A stretch of 64,000 nucleotides of DNA from Phymatolithon calcareum. Its lineage: Eukaryota; Rhodophyta; Florideophyceae; Hapalidiales. The translations under genes and the position numbers were made by a program. The notes below the pieces were generated by a model, which was not told the DNA's origin, ran no database searches, and saw only the letters and a list, made by a program, of their open reading frames with translations. Within the stretch, counting starts at the first letter, position 1; each line of letters starts with the position of its first letter. The stretch lies in assembly GCA_977006965.1 (NCBI GenBank), contig OZ345367.1:1054001-1118000 (forward strand). The letters run 5' to 3'. Positions 19,601 through 31,640 of this stretch are shown here, piece by piece.

Positions 19601-22429
19601 AATGAGCACATCCCCCGGCCAGCTTTATACGCTCCGGAAATTGTGGGAACATCGGCTTCACAGCTGTCATCCAATTTTGAGGACGTTCGCGCGCATGTGG
19701 GGCTCTGCATAGAATTTATTTCCAGTAAGGAACAAAAGGAAGAATACTGAAGCACTGAGACTCAATATGGAGTCGAGTGGAATGGGAGTTTACGAATTTA
19801 CCGAGCCCCTTTCACGAACTGCGTCCACGACATGTTCTGACACAAATTGGCTCTGTAAATTCTGAAACGCTCATGTAAAAGACTTGCCACTACCACCCCA
19901 TATGGAGTGGATCAATAGGAGTAGCTTAATCCAACGTGCACAAGTGCATGTCGAAAACCCAGAAAAGGTAGACTCCGATTTTACTGCCAGCAAGCTTTTC
20001 GAAGAAGTAATAAGGTTTGTCTTGGTTAGATACACGTGTCAAAACACCCAGCGGACAGAAGCTGGCTTAGGACTAGAGTATGATCCCATTAACCTCCTGC
20101 CGTATTTAGTAATAGGCCGAAGTTGCCGGCGTGGGAGAGGAACGAGGGGATCAAGTTCAAACCATATAATTTGCATCCTCAAGGTAAAGCCTTTTCATTG
20201 CAATCCCACCACTTCGGTGAAGAACCAGCGTTCGCCGCTAACGGGAGGCGAGACCCCGTACCCTACGTCGCGAGTAGGAGGAGAAACCAGTTAGAGCTCC
20301 GACGAGCGGCTGGCGTCTCTGCAAAACGCAATCGAGCTCCTACGAGTTTTGAGTTTAGCACTTGCGTTCCTGGCAAAGAATTCCGACATTTCCCGCGATC
20401 GTCGTAATATGCGGCCAGCTGCTTATATCTTGGAAACACAACGACAAAGCTCCCTTTACAGACGAGAACGGTGGGGCTTTACGTTTGCACTCTAAACTTA
20501 CCCTCAAGACTATGGTTCCCCAATTACGCAGCCGCTAATCACTGACAAGTCTCCGGAGGCCAGTCCATGGGATGCTACACTGTTGCTATTCTGTAACAAT
20601 TGGATAGGTTACCGCGTCGTGAGGATGGTTTGTTTTCAATTTACGAGCTGGACGCCATCTGAGGGCGTCCAGCTAGTAAATTGAAAACAAGCCATCAGAA
20701 TTCTGGAGTTTAAAAGGGTACAGTGTTTCCCTTTGTCACTCAGAAGGGAATTGTGAACGTTGGAAGAACCAAGCGCTTTTTAGAGTTCTCAAAAATAGCG
20801 AGTACATGCTAGGGTCCAAATTAACGCAGGGCGTCATCCTATGCATCCATGAGGACAAGTATGTGCGTGGTCCGTCGATTTGACATCCACCTGCAGTCGG
20901 AGAATCTGAGGATGGCGAAACAGTGACTCTCTTTTGCTGCGAAGAGAAAACTCTGGGACTGCCGTTTTCTTGACTAGCTCTTGATCTAGCGGCTTCGTCC
21001 AATCAACGAAGAACTGTTCATGATCAATTTCCAGCACCGTGATTCTAGAAGTGTAGAGCGACTATCCCGGATAGTTTTGGCACTCAATAACCAGTGTAAC
21101 GGATTGAATTCATGGCGACTTGAAAAATAATATCAATTGTATAGAAAATAGGGCGCCCAATCAGCCCACAATTGTCCAGGTACGCATAAGTGCAATATCA
21201 TCCAATATGAGTTCGTATTTCTTTGAAGCACTGCAATTTGGTATCGCTTCATTCTGAGCTCCAATAAGGGTAGGTACACACAGAAAGATATCTCCGTGAA
21301 GCTTATTTACCGGCGAGTTGTACGCGTTCATTCATTCATTTTGCCTTTTCCCCTAATGGGGCTAGCAGCGATTCGAGAGACTAAGTTTCTTCCTTCTATT
21401 CTATGCTTAGCGAGTTTGACTGCGTCTTTCATTTCTCCGCCACCAAAGATTGAGTCTAGTGGTCTGACGCATTTGTAGCAACACTTGGCGGACCAGGCGA
21501 CGCTCGGTGGAGAAACTTATTGCTTCCCGAGTGCCTTTTCTGCCTCCTGCACACCTCTTTCGGGACGGGTCCTTCGCAGCAACCGAAGGGACCCTGTGCC
21601 GCGAGCGGGTGCGTGCATTACAGGACGGGAAAATCTAGCTGTATCGTTGATACATAGCTGAGCAGCAAAAACAATAACTTCACGTTTAATTTTCGAAACA
21701 GGGAACTAAGTGAACTGCGTTCTATCTCAGGAAGGCTTCACAGCGCTGCTACGGATGAACCCGACTGAAGTCGGACTTCTTGAACGAGAATATGATGAAG
21801 AATGCCTTCAAATCTAATGTATATAATCTCTTGTCCCCAATAAGACTCACAAGGCAATGCTCTATTGAGCTGTCAGAAGACGCCAAGTGCTTTCGATCAG
21901 TGGCCAGAGTTCTTTGTTGTTTGGAGATATACCCCAAAGATAAGTCATCATGGATGAGGTAAATCTGGTTGTGGTGCTATTAGGTGGAGGGTCAAGATTA
22001 GAAAATTACCAATAGTGACACTCTATTCAACAAAAAAATGATTCTGTTACCCAATAGAAATAATTACGCGGGCTATCTCCCGCTATGCCGCAAGAAAGAG
22101 GTCGGTCTCGCCCGTCGTCTCATCCCCGCATGCACAAGTCGTCGCAAAATATTTTCATAAATAGCCAGCGCACATGCCGAAACGGGTTACACGCGCAGAA
22201 CCGAGCTTGTCCTCGCTGAGACGGACCCGTGTTATTCCAGTATTATTCTTGTTTGTCGACTGCGACACCATTCGGGCGGTACCGTCGCAAAAAGTTCCTG
22301 CAGGTCACTAATCCTGGAGTGATTCCACCCTTAAGAAACGTCAACCAAGCTGGACAACTCAGTGGCGAATCGGGTATTAGCGCAAAATCTTCACTCGCCT
22401 CGTACTGTGAATCACATCGTGTACTAACG
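19601..22429. other. Gene-poor stretch
   Basis: This is 2.8 kb with no supported gene. The 136-codon frame at 19884-20294 has overlapping rivals and no recognisable domain. A 73-bp foldback lies at 20624-20696. I see no transposon ends. Confidence 0.5.
20624..20696. repeat. Hairpin, 33-bp stem, 7-nt loop
   Basis: Arms 20624-20656 and 20664-20696 are reverse complements with two mismatches around the loop ATCTGAG. No TA or other clear target duplication flanks it. It has the shape of a foldback element but is only 73 bp long. Confidence 0.85.
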
Positions 22430-22906
22430 ATGGGATCTATCCTTTCCAAAATGTACTCGAACGAGAATCGCGAGAAGGAACAGCACGAGGCGTTGGTCAG
22501 AGACACCGTCATGGCCTCGAGCGAACCGCCGGCTTTTATCTCATCAATTTCAAGTGAAGATGTTTTACAGGATGATTCAACTGAGGATTTCGGCCAGGTA
22601 GACTCCGAGGCTCCAGACATCCCAATTGAACTGCCAATGCCTCAACATACAGAGGACCCACAGATTCCAGTGCAACCCGAGATGGTTAAACCTATCGACA
22701 TTCCAAATAGTCAAGCTCCAGATTGGGTGCAGGGGCCCCCTCGTCCCCTATATGACCTTTACAAGCTTGATGGGCACGCGTGGACTACTCAGAGAAACAT
22801 TATTGGAAAATGGGCATCAGGGGTCACGATTGGTTTGAACGCGACTTCGGCAGCTGATGCATGGTTCGAGCCCGGATCTCCACCTCGCCGCAAGTATTAC
22901 TGTTAG
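22430..22906 (+). CDS. Small unknown protein with N-myristoylation-like start
   Basis: A 158-residue frame from ATG 22430; the frame is open further upstream to a GTG at 22229, but this ATG gives the sensible start. The first residues MGSILSK fit an N-myristoylation site (Gly2, Ser6, Lys7), which would attach the protein to membranes. Residues 30-110 are acidic and Pro-rich. The C-terminal 50 residues (PLYDLYKLDGHAWTTQRNIIG and WFEPGSPPRR) look like a short folded or conserved segment, ending in KYYC. I recognise no family. A strong hairpin follows 73 bp after the stop. Coding status rests on frame length, start motif and non-random C-terminus. Confidence 0.5.
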   Translation: MGSILSKMYSNENREKEQHEALVRDTVMASSEPPAFISSISSEDVLQDDSTEDFGQVDSEAPDIPIELPMPQHTEDPQIPVQPEMVKPIDIPNSQAPDWVQGPPRPLYDLYKLDGHAWTTQRNIIGKWASGVTIGLNATSAADAWFEPGSPPRRKYYC

Positions 22907-22978
22907 TGTGTCTACCTTAACTTGAAAGTATTAACGTAACGTGCTTACTAACGAAACAATAAGTCATTAAAAATCAAA

Positions 22979-23039
22979 CGCTCTGACTCAACATGGCGAT
23001 ACTGATACCAGTTCAGTATCGCCATGATGAGTCAGAGCG
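22979..23039. repeat. Hairpin, 27-bp stem, 7-nt loop
   Basis: Arms 22979-23005 and 23013-23039 are reverse complements with one mismatch. It begins 73 bp after the stop of the small gene ending at 22906, so it could be part of that transcript's 3' end. Confidence 0.88.
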
Positions 23040-23717
23040 TCCCATACTTCTGCAGCGCTCCCTCGACAACGACGTCTTCGGAACGCGCTCATTACCACAC
23101 AGTTTCTATCACTTCGCCCTTCGTTTCACTACTAATGCTTGCGAAGGAAAGTGTAGGTTTATAGCCCTCTGTCCTTGATGATAGATTTGAGGTTTGTACG
23201 TTGATGATGGTGATTTCATCGAGAGCGGCTTCAGTCGCCGGTTAAGTAGACTCTACGACAGTCAATCTAATTCTCTCTATCTGGCTAGATTCTCTCAAGG
23301 CACATACAGTGTCGAGCGCGAAAAGCAGCACTAGTAGACTTGACTTGTGCACAGACGGTCGCCAATGCTAATCGCCAACCGTGCCTCCTCGTGACTACCA
23401 GTCGCAATGGATAGGCTTCATGTCGGACGCGAACAAGACAAATGGATTCCACTTCAACGACATGGCTTCCATTTTATGGAAGTTTGGAGACCATCTCATG
23501 GCTTGGACTTCTAAAATGGAAAGGTTTTCACCCTTCAGACAATAGCCTCCCGTTGCTCTCGCTTTCGATCTCTTGCACATATTCTCTTGAATCAAACGCT
23601 TAAAGAGGGCTTCAGCGCCTATTTATTGGCTTCCGTTGCACATTCTTGCCTCTCCCGACATTTACAAGTAAAGTGTGCTGTATGTGAAAGTGCAAAAGGG
23701 AATCGAAATGACCGTAG

Positions 23718-23936
23718 ACAAGCGATAGGACAATCCCCAGACTAGAAGATATCTTTGTGGGTCCATTTACAGACGACTACGCGCCCGTGAAGCCAGGTGG
23801 TAGCATCACTGGAGATGAGGGAGCTGAGAAAGTGTTGTCTGTGAGGATCCCGGTAGTGAGGAAGATCGTGTCCGACCATGGCACTGATCGAGTGGAATTG
23901 GTAGAGCTTGTGAAATCTTATCCATGGGGCGAGTGA
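23718..23936 (+). other. Open 72-codon frame without ATG, possible relic exon
   Basis: The frame is open from a TAG at 23715-23717 to TGA at 23934-23936. It reads as plausible protein, with phrases such as DIFVGPFTDDYAPVKPGG and VRKIVSDHGTDRVELVELV. There is no ATG start. It may be a decayed exon or transposon fragment, or chance. I cannot assign a family. Confidence 0.25.
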
Positions 23937-26900
23937 GGTATTTGAGAACTGATGGCAACTACAGTGGTGGCAGGAGGAGTGGGAACCATGTAATCTGGTG
24001 GCGATGGATTGCCATTACGCTACTAAGATCTTACATCCACGGTCTTTCAATTCAAACGATCATGGAGCCGCCCGGTCGCTGCGGATGGCCTCTCCGCTAA
24101 GGATAGCTGCAAGCGGAGAAGACGCCAAGAAGTGCTCTCAAGCGAACCACTCAAATACAATGCGTACCCGGAACATTCGCCTCTCTCCTTGGCGATATAC
24201 TAAACCAAGATATTGAATCGGCCATAGCAAACGCCTCCGACCTCAGCAAGTGGAATCAAATGAAGCCTTCTAGACGTGCTAGCCTCTTAAAGCAATAAAG
24301 CAATCATCATCATTACACTACTAGGCCTAATTTCAGACCACGGTTGACTTGAACGAAAAGGCAGCTCGCCTGTTTCGACAGATCCAAGTTGTGATACTGC
24401 CCTTCGCGAGTCCAAAGTATCCGAAGGATTGAGTGACCTTTAGATTAAAATGGTTAAAACTCTGCTGCGCCTAATATCGCTCGCAAAATCCTAATTACAA
24501 TTGGTATTGCCAGAAGTACCCAAATTGCAATTTCTATTGCTTGCGAGAAATCCTATTGCTATTGATTGCCTTACTGTTCCACCGGAAGCAATAGCGAAAA
24601 ATTGAATTGGGACGAACCCTGCTTACTCAGATACTCCAGTTCATCCCCAACGCACAGTAACTCAAGCCCTCCAGGCTTCCGCAACGCACGGGCTTACTTC
24701 TTACTATGTGATGGATTCGTAGACTGACACCTGACGCGTATGCCATGGTCTCACCTCTCAGCTTCTCGCATTTTCACGTAATTCCACTGGCATGCCCGCA
24801 CAACGAAGAAGCAATCTCTTGCAGTATGCACGAGGAAAGCCTTGCATTTGTTTATTAAAACGTTTCGCGACACAAATGATATTCGTTTGTTGTATTTGAC
24901 TTTCCCAGTACAGACTGCAAGAGATTACTCTTGCAGCTTGGAAGACCGCGATTGATCACGACTATGTACTTTTTACTTCCGCTAGAAGGTATGACATTTG
25001 AATGGTCCTAATTATCGGTCACCGGGGTCCGAAGGCCAGTCCTCTGGACGTTAGGTCCTAAGTCTCCGCGCATTGATTGCCAGGCTCACGTACTCGTGAA
25101 TGGCGCACGTAATTTGTATAACAAATATTTCTCTAAGCACACCTTCGGGGAGAGCGCTAGTGGATGCTCTCCGTCTAGCACGCTTCTTGATCAGATCGTG
25201 CTCGCTAGGGCTTAGAACAGCGTTGGTAGTCGCGGCGAACGGAACGAACTGCACAGGCGGAATCAGATTTTTGAGGACTGGTGCATACTTTGCGGTTTTT
25301 GCGTCGTCTAATCGGACTAATATAGACGTTGTGTCCTTCGCTGTCTGCGGAAGGTTCATGGGGCATATGGGCTGGTGAACGTTACGTCTACCGCAACGTG
25401 TTTATTTAAATTCCCTGCCCCAGGAGCATGTGTTTTAACTAGCAGTTCCGGTCGCCGTCTTGCCTCGCCAGTGATGTGTTTTGGTTCAAATGCGTATTTC
25501 ATTTCTGTATGGCCGTGAACACAGACGTTGTATCAAAAGCCCTTCTGATTTGTAAGTCAAGCGTCCGCGCTGATATGTGATCGCTCAAGGTATACTTGTA
25601 TGAGTATAAAGTTTCTAGGGTGAAGTGGAACGTCACTGTCAATAAACCAATGTCATTCCGACGACACGGGGGGATATGGGAAACATCGACAACAGTGTCC
25701 GATCTGATTGTGATGGCGTTCGGCACAGGCTTTGATTGTTCTACTCTTCATTTTCTGCTTCCATAATTGTCGCTCGACGAGTCTTTGGGCACTAGCTACA
25801 TCGAAACAGCAGGCTATGCTGTAGGAAAGGAAAATCAGAGAGCACTAACCTAAAGACAGCGCAGAACAAGCAGACAAGATTTTGCTATGGAGGAGCAACG
25901 AAGACAGTAGCTCAGGAAATACTATTTCTGGACCCTTCTCTACGGCCAAAATCGATTTTCCAAGACTTCAGCAAGCCTAAAAGCGTGCTGAAGTATTGGG
26001 AACTGGCTCTGAAACGGGCCTGTATCACAAATTTTTTTGAAAGTCGTTTTTTTATCTTTGGAAAGTTAAGCACAGCGTGGTTCAAAATATAAAAAAATGT
26101 TCGGAAAGGCACAAGTCGAAGGACGTCGAAGGGAGATGTCAAGTGAGCTGAGCCGGCTTTTCTTGGAGTTGAGCAGAGTCGAAATTGAGCCCAAAATTAT
26201 TCGAATTTGAACTACAGTAGCATCACCAAGCTGTAATGGTAGTGGACTAGACTGTTTTTCCTCAAAGCAATTGCCATTGGTTAAGTTTGAATTTCAGGAG
26301 AAGAATCGAATCTTTTGCCCAAACTCTATTAGTTTTTGGAACGCATAACTTACGGTTCACTTTACATTTTGTCGATATCTATGGCAATTTTCGATATGTA
26401 ATTACTACGCACAGAAACGGGCTTATGTTGACATATCAGCCCGTTTCGGAGCGAAGTCCCTCATTTGGCGCAATGCAAATACACACCATATTTGTATTCT
26501 ACGATAGATTCCACATGTTCTGAATAACCACCAGTGGAATAATCTGGTCGGAAGCACTAATAATGAGCTTCTATTTGTTTCTTTCTCACGCGTTTCCAGA
26601 GCTATCGTTTTAGTGCACTCAGCATGAATATCTATGAGCCGCCTTCTTGCCTTCTTCTCTTGTTGAGGTTTTTTCTTTCCTTCCGATCTTCCGCTCGTAC
26701 TGAGGCGCATCCCCACAAAGAGAAATCCTATGAGCTTGACCTGGAAATCATTCTTGCCTAGAATCGAACCGGCGATATCGCCCTGCCTCCCTGTATCATA
26801 CTTTTTTGAACGTGCACTGACCCTTTTTTACTACTATAATTTACTGTTCTAAAGTTGGAACGAGCTCTTATTCAACAACCAGGAAGGACAGCGCGACCAA

Positions 26901-27287
26901 GGTGCTGGATGTGGACGTTAGACTTCGGACCTCTTGTGGGGTTATTGCACTTTGGAGAGTGACTTGTAGCAGTGTATCTTCATAAGGTCACAGAGTAGGC
27001 TGTGAGTTGAAAGCCTCTCGAATTGCTAGCGGCTGTCCCTCAGAGCGAGAGATGACGCGCTCCAGATGCGTTCGATGACTCCTAGAGCATACAAAGGGTC
27101 CCATATCTTACTCTTCCTTTTCGTACAAATACGTCTGACAACCGGGATGACGGGCAGTTGAGCAGGGCATCCAACTCTCTTGCTCAGATTCTGACCAGGA
27201 CGTTGGGAACTACCAACTGCAGCGGAGAGAGAAGGAATACGATCAGAAGTCCGGCAAGCATCTGCACGGTCAATTCAGATTTTCTCG

Positions 27288-27333
27288 CAGAGTTATGTGC
27301 TTGTACGCTAGAGCGTATAAGCACACAACTCTG
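27288..27333. repeat. Hairpin, 22-bp stem, 2-nt spacer
   Basis: CAGAGTTATGTGCTTGTACGCT-type arms at 27288-27309 and 27312-27333 pair with two mismatches. It lies about 370 bp upstream of the transporter start. Confidence 0.8.
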
Positions 27334-27582
27334 GATATGCCGTTCTGATATGCGGTTGTGAGTTGGTTACACATAACCCGGAACAGACTTGTCCGTGCTT
27401 TTCCTTGTTGCTGCGTGCGGACCTCTGACGCTGTAAATGATGGGACGTCTCTCCAACGGAAGTGGGACGGGCATGGAATAAGTTCTCGGGCACAAATCAA
27501 TTGTGGCTTTGATGCTTCGCATGGTCGTAGAAATTCTACATAGCAAAAAAATAAATATTTCACCGATGCCGTAGGAACAAAG

Positions 27583-27596
27583 TATCATATGATGCA
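27583..27596. promoter_or_regulatory. TATCATATGATRCA motif upstream of the transporter gene
   Basis: TATCATATGATGCA lies 119 bp upstream of the ATG at 27702. The same sequence, with A for G at one position, occurs at 53781 and 63891, in each case upstream of a gene start. The core TATCATATGATA is a perfect palindrome, as expected of a dimeric factor's site. Confidence 0.4.
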
Positions 27597-27701
27597 CAAT
27601 GACGTGTACACCTCAAGCAACAACATCTCCAGCGATCCAGTTCTCTGCAACAGCTTCGCTCAGAAACTCCATTGTTCATTTTGAATCCAAAGGGCAATTG
27701 C

Positions 27702-28651
27702 ATGATGAAAGGCGATTGGAACGCGCTCATCAGCGAGCTAGCGCTAGTGGCCGCGGTATCCTTTTCGCACATGTCCATGCCGAACCACTGGTTACCGTAC
27801 TCCCTGGTCGGTGTTGGTCAAAAATGGAGTCTGCGCAAAACGCTTCTGATAAGTGCGTTGCAACTTCATACCGCAATTGTTTCCTTTGTTATGTCCATCT
27901 CTGAGAAGGGAAAACTAACCCCCCAATCTCTCGTCATGCAGCCTTCCTCGGTGCGCTCGGACACGTTCTCTCCACCATGCTTGTAATAATGGTATTATCC
28001 GGCCTCGGCGGCGCGCTCCTCTCTCACGACGCTTATCGCACACTCTCCTCTTCCTTTCTGCTACTGGCCGGAACCTACTATTTGTACACATATTTCATCC
28101 GTCGTCAACGAGGCGCATGTTGCGGCAATGAAGACGTATCCGCGAAGAAGGCGCTTGTTCCCGCGGACGGATCCACGATTAACACCACAAATAAGGATCG
28201 CGATATAAGCGGTAGCATAAAAGCATCGTCGGGTGCAGGAGATCGCGCCGCAGCATTGGCGCTTGTCTCCGTCACGACGCTTAGTCCCTGCGTCGGTTCC
28301 ATGCCGGTCCTGCTCGCGATGCTGACGCCGCCTCTGGACGTCATGCGCGTACTACTCGCGGCTGCGGTGCTGTTGGTGGTATCTGCGGGTGCGATGATGT
28401 CGCTTGCAGCATTCTCGTTCCTGGGTGCAGCGCGCATAGATTTTGGTCGTTTTCGCCGGCATGAGCGGCTTGTGCTTGGCCTTTCCCTCGTTCTTCTCTC
28501 GGCGCTCACTTTTTTTGTACTATCTCGTCACAGCGGACACAATCACGGGCATCAACACGCCCATAATCACCACGGGGCGGACACAATGCCCGGGGATGTC
28601 ATGCGACAGGGGTCACAGTTTCTCAAGAGTGGAAAGCGAGGATGTCATTAG
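27702..28651 (+). CDS. Multi-pass membrane transporter, NicO/UreH-like, with His-rich loop
   Basis: Two exons, 27702-27852 and 27942-28651, with an 89-nt intron (GTGCGT donor, CTAAC branch-like site, GCAG acceptor), give 286 residues. Splicing joins KTLLIT to FLGALGHVLSTM without a frame break. The pattern HMSMPNHWLP, then about 30 residues on GHVLSTM, then GAL resembles nickel/cobalt transporter-like and UreH-type families, in which paired His residues line a metal path. I count about six hydrophobic segments. A cytosolic or lumenal loop of about 60 polar residues lies after FIRRQRGACCG. The tail has SGHNHGHQHAHNHHG, a probable metal-binding His cluster. Nickel (for urease) or another divalent metal is a reasonable guess. 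The intron acceptor and family are well supported; the substrate is inference. Confidence 0.75.
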
Positions 28652-28877
28652 CAGCAGCAAAGTGTAGAGAAGACTGTGTCTTTATGTACAACATGATTCA
28701 ATATACAAGCCCGGCCCGCAGTGCAAAGGGAAGATTAGGCGCAAGATGGTCTAAGCGTCAACCTACAACATATGTTTACATGCTGGAACAATAGTCTCTT
28801 GATCCGGCGCACTCTTCACGGCGTTCTCCACAAGAAAGATCAGAATAAACATATCCACAAATGGAATCGTCCACACA

Positions 28878-29900
28878 CTAGATGTGCTCCAGCAGCAGGA
28901 AATTCTCCGTCAAATCCACCGGCATATCATGCCCCTCTGCGACAGGGAAGCCGTTCCAGTCAAAAGCTCCATTGTGCGGATCAACCTTGGCCGTCCCAGA
29001 CGCACGTTTATCCAGAGCTTGAAACAGAGTTTCATCAAAGGTGAATTCTCCCATATCCTCAATCGACGATCCTCTGCTAGAACCGTCCAAAACACCGCCA
29101 CCTGTTGCATACTCGAAAGCAGAAGTGCAAACATCAAATTCAGACCCCATCAGCGGGTTCGATGACGAGCTCGACAGACCGTCCAGACTTCCGGTGATTG
29201 CCGCTGAAGGATGCTGTTTCTGTTCCGATAGAAGCGGTACCTTCTGGGCGGCAACAGCATTCATTCCGCCAAGTAGTGCCTCCTCAATACTTCCAGGAGT
29301 AATGGCGTTCTGCGACGCCCTTCCAAACTGCGGCGAGTTGATTGGGATGTCCAATGCGGCAAATTCACTAGCGATATTCTTAGTCTCACGCCGACGCTGT
29401 CGAGCAGCAAAAGCTCTAACCTGTTTCTCAGACCGGGATCCAACAGCGGCTGTAATAGCGTCCCAAGAGGTGGCACCGAATTGTGTGGCTGCCTGTTCGA
29501 AACGCGCGATCTCAGCGCGGCTCCAATGCCCAGAGATATGCGCCGGAGAAGCGGTGCTCTTGAATGGGACGGTCAGGGCCTCAAAGTCAATACCACCGTT
29601 GAAGATGACGCTAGTTGGTGACGGCGTCTGAGTGGGGGCGAGAAGTGTTCGCCCAGGGGAACGGACAGATTTGTTACGGGTGCGTGAACTGGGACTCTTT
29701 GGAGCACGGGGACGAGTAGCTGAGCGGGTATTGCGTGTCTTGGAATTGACACGGGTGGCACGAGAGCGGAGACGCTTCAATTCGGCATTTGATTGCTCTA
29801 ATTTCGAAATTAGGTCGGCGATGCGTAAAGCATTCTTGGATACCATGTCATTGAGAGATATCGGGGACGAAGCATTTGGATCAACTGCCGGTCGGAACAT
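28878..29900 (-). CDS. SANT/Myb-like domain protein
   Basis: A 340-residue single-exon protein from ATG 29898-29900; a GTG extension to 29957 is possible but unneeded. Residues 24-48 form a short coiled coil (RIADLISKLEQSNAELKRLRSR). A strongly basic Ser/Arg/Thr-rich stretch at 46-85 is a likely nuclear localisation or DNA-contact region. Residues about 123-171 form one SANT/Myb repeat: HWSRAEIARFEQAATQFG and then SWDAITAAVGSRSEKQVRAFAARQRRR, with the spaced tryptophans. The C-terminal half is acidic and Ser-rich, with FTFDETLFQAL and DWNGFP, typical of a transactivation region. It is probably a transcription or chromatin factor; a single repeat fits 1R-MYB or SANT cofactors. It converges on the transporter, with 226 bp between stop codons. 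Confidence 0.78.
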   Translation of the reverse strand: MFRPAVDPNASSPISLNDMVSKNALRIADLISKLEQSNAELKRLRSRATRVNSKTRNTRSATRPRAPKSPSSRTRNKSVRSPGRTLLAPTQTPSPTSVIFNGGIDFEALTVPFKSTASPAHISGHWSRAEIARFEQAATQFGATSWDAITAAVGSRSEKQVRAFAARQRRRETKNIASEFAALDIPINSPQFGRASQNAITPGSIEEALLGGMNAVAAQKVPLLSEQKQHPSAAITGSLDGLSSSSSNPLMGSEFDVCTSAFEYATGGGVLDGSSRGSSIEDMGEFTFDETLFQALDKRASGTAKVDPHNGAFDWNGFPVAEGHDMPVDLTENFLLLEHI

Positions 29901-31349
29901 GGCGACGATCACTGATCCAGGCGAATTTGTGCGTCTTCGTCGACTGAATGATTGCACAGTTGAAGCAGTTCTGTGATCGGCGAGTGTGCGCGACTGGTTC
30001 GTCGCAGCGACAAAGTTGACACAGAGCGCCGGGGTGGGAAGACTGGAACGGAATAGGGGGGGCTGATGGACGAAATCAGTGCTGCGAGAATGTGTTGGTG
30101 AGGTTGTCGCAGTTGGCGGTGTTAGGTCGAAGCGCCTGCCTAAACAGGGGTTTGGTCGGGAAGATAAATTGAGGATTGAAATAAGCCAATGTTTGTAAAC
30201 AGCGGAAGCTTGTGGGGCAGAAGGGGAGTAGTGTGCGATACACTAGTGCCATTATATTGAGTAAGGCATGGGTCAAAAATATGCATATTTTTTGTCGCAT
30301 TTGAGTAACTTTTGGGAGCCGCAACATCGCCAGTACACGGATGCTATTCTGGCCCGATCGGCCATCCGGCAGCCAATCACGACAATGCAGCATTCCGAAG
30401 GCGCTCAGATTGGTCGGCAGATACACGGGGATGTTCCCGGTGCCAAATGTCTCTGACCCGACGGCCCTGTTTCATAAAAATAGTTCAATTTCCGGTTCGT
30501 ATTATGTCCACGGCCACACAAGGCCTATCAATAAATCCCTCACGGGACATGCCCTCAAATGTTTGGTATTTTAAGGCGCTGTAAATTTCATCCAATAATC
30601 TATCGCGTAGTCTTTTTCGTGATCTGTGTACCTCAAAGCTCAGTGATACTTTTCTTTCCTTAAAATTTGCTCCCATTTCATGCATCAGAAAATCGGATCA
30701 ATTTTCAAAATAATATCGGGCACCGGAGTTATCAGTTGCTGTGTCTTCGGGCAACAGAACTCAGGTGCAGATCATACCACAGGCGTGGCACGAAAATACC
30801 TGGCTGTGCTGCGAGATCAGTTGCATGCGACCGTCTAATTGGACGAAGCGACATGGATTTTTTAGATTTTCCTCATTTTTCAAACGTTTTTGGAAAAAAG
30901 GTACCTCGGCATGGATTTTAGATTTTCTGCTCATTTCGGACATTAGAAAAGAGGAGAAATGAAACAAGTTTACAAACTGCAAAGAGACAGAGTATCCAGG
31001 GACAGAGCAACACAACTGTACATGCCACAATGCCTACGAACGGATAGCCACTGCACAGTACGGCAGAACATGTTGAGAAGCAGTACTCTTCGTCATGGCG
31101 AGCACCTGCACAGACTCTAGTATCAACGGCTTCCACTACTATGGCTTGACATACTAACTTCTGCAATGACGCCAGTTGTCGGCGCAGCGACTCATTCATG
31201 GAGAATGTAGTCTGGATCCAGTATCTTAAAAAGATACTCCGCATTTTCAGCAATTTAATATACAAAGCTGTGCAAAGTGAGGGCATTCCTCGGGTAAGGG
31301 AATCGGCATCCGAGTGCACACACTAATTGTTGGGACAGACCTGGTACAG

Positions 31350-31377
31350 TACTGCTGCCATGATACTGCTGCCATGA
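31350..31377 (+). repeat. Direct tandem duplication of a 14-bp unit
   Basis: TACTGCTGCCATGA occurs twice back to back. It is a short local duplication with no known role. Confidence 0.7.
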
Positions 31378-31571
31378 TACTTGGAAGTGGTGAATAGCCA
31401 CCGCATTTCAGTTTTGCAAACACGGGATGTATGTTATAATGTACAAACGACTGGGTTTATGATTGACGCCATACCTTAACACAAGCCCCTTCGTCGCTCA
31501 ATTTTGAGGACTCCCTGTTCATGAGCAGCAGTGAAAAAGACCAGCAAGGTTGATGTTGCAGTGCACATGCA

Positions 31572-31640
31572 AGTCCGGTCGAGCATTCTAAAATTATTGG
31601 TTGTTCTACATAATTACACTGCAAGCGTGCTCGACGGACT
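31572..31640. repeat. Inverted repeat, 13-14-bp arms
   Basis: AGTCCGGTCGAGCA (31572-31585) pairs with TGCTCGACGGACT (31628-31640) with one base missing. The 42-bp spacer makes it longer than the simple hairpins nearby. I found no TA duplication. Confidence 0.6.

Larger units (their letters stand above)
22907..27701. other. Gene-poor stretch
   Basis: This is 4.8 kb with no supported complete gene. It contains hairpins at 22979-23039, 26414-26447 and 27288-27333, and a 72-codon frame without ATG at 23718-23936. Open frames on both strands at 25051-25378 look random. A T-loop-like GGTTCGATTC on the minus strand near 26762 does not fold as a tRNA. Confidence 0.5.

Noticed and set aside
19884-20294. 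136-codon plus-strand frame
   Set aside because: It has no domain and overlapping rival frames, and its composition looks random.
25051-25378. Overlapping frames of about 100 codons on both strands
   Set aside because: They are mirror frames over the same DNA, with no family features.
26755-26830. Possible tRNA on the minus strand (GGTTCGATTC)
   Set aside because: The T-stem does not pair and no D-arm or acceptor fits.
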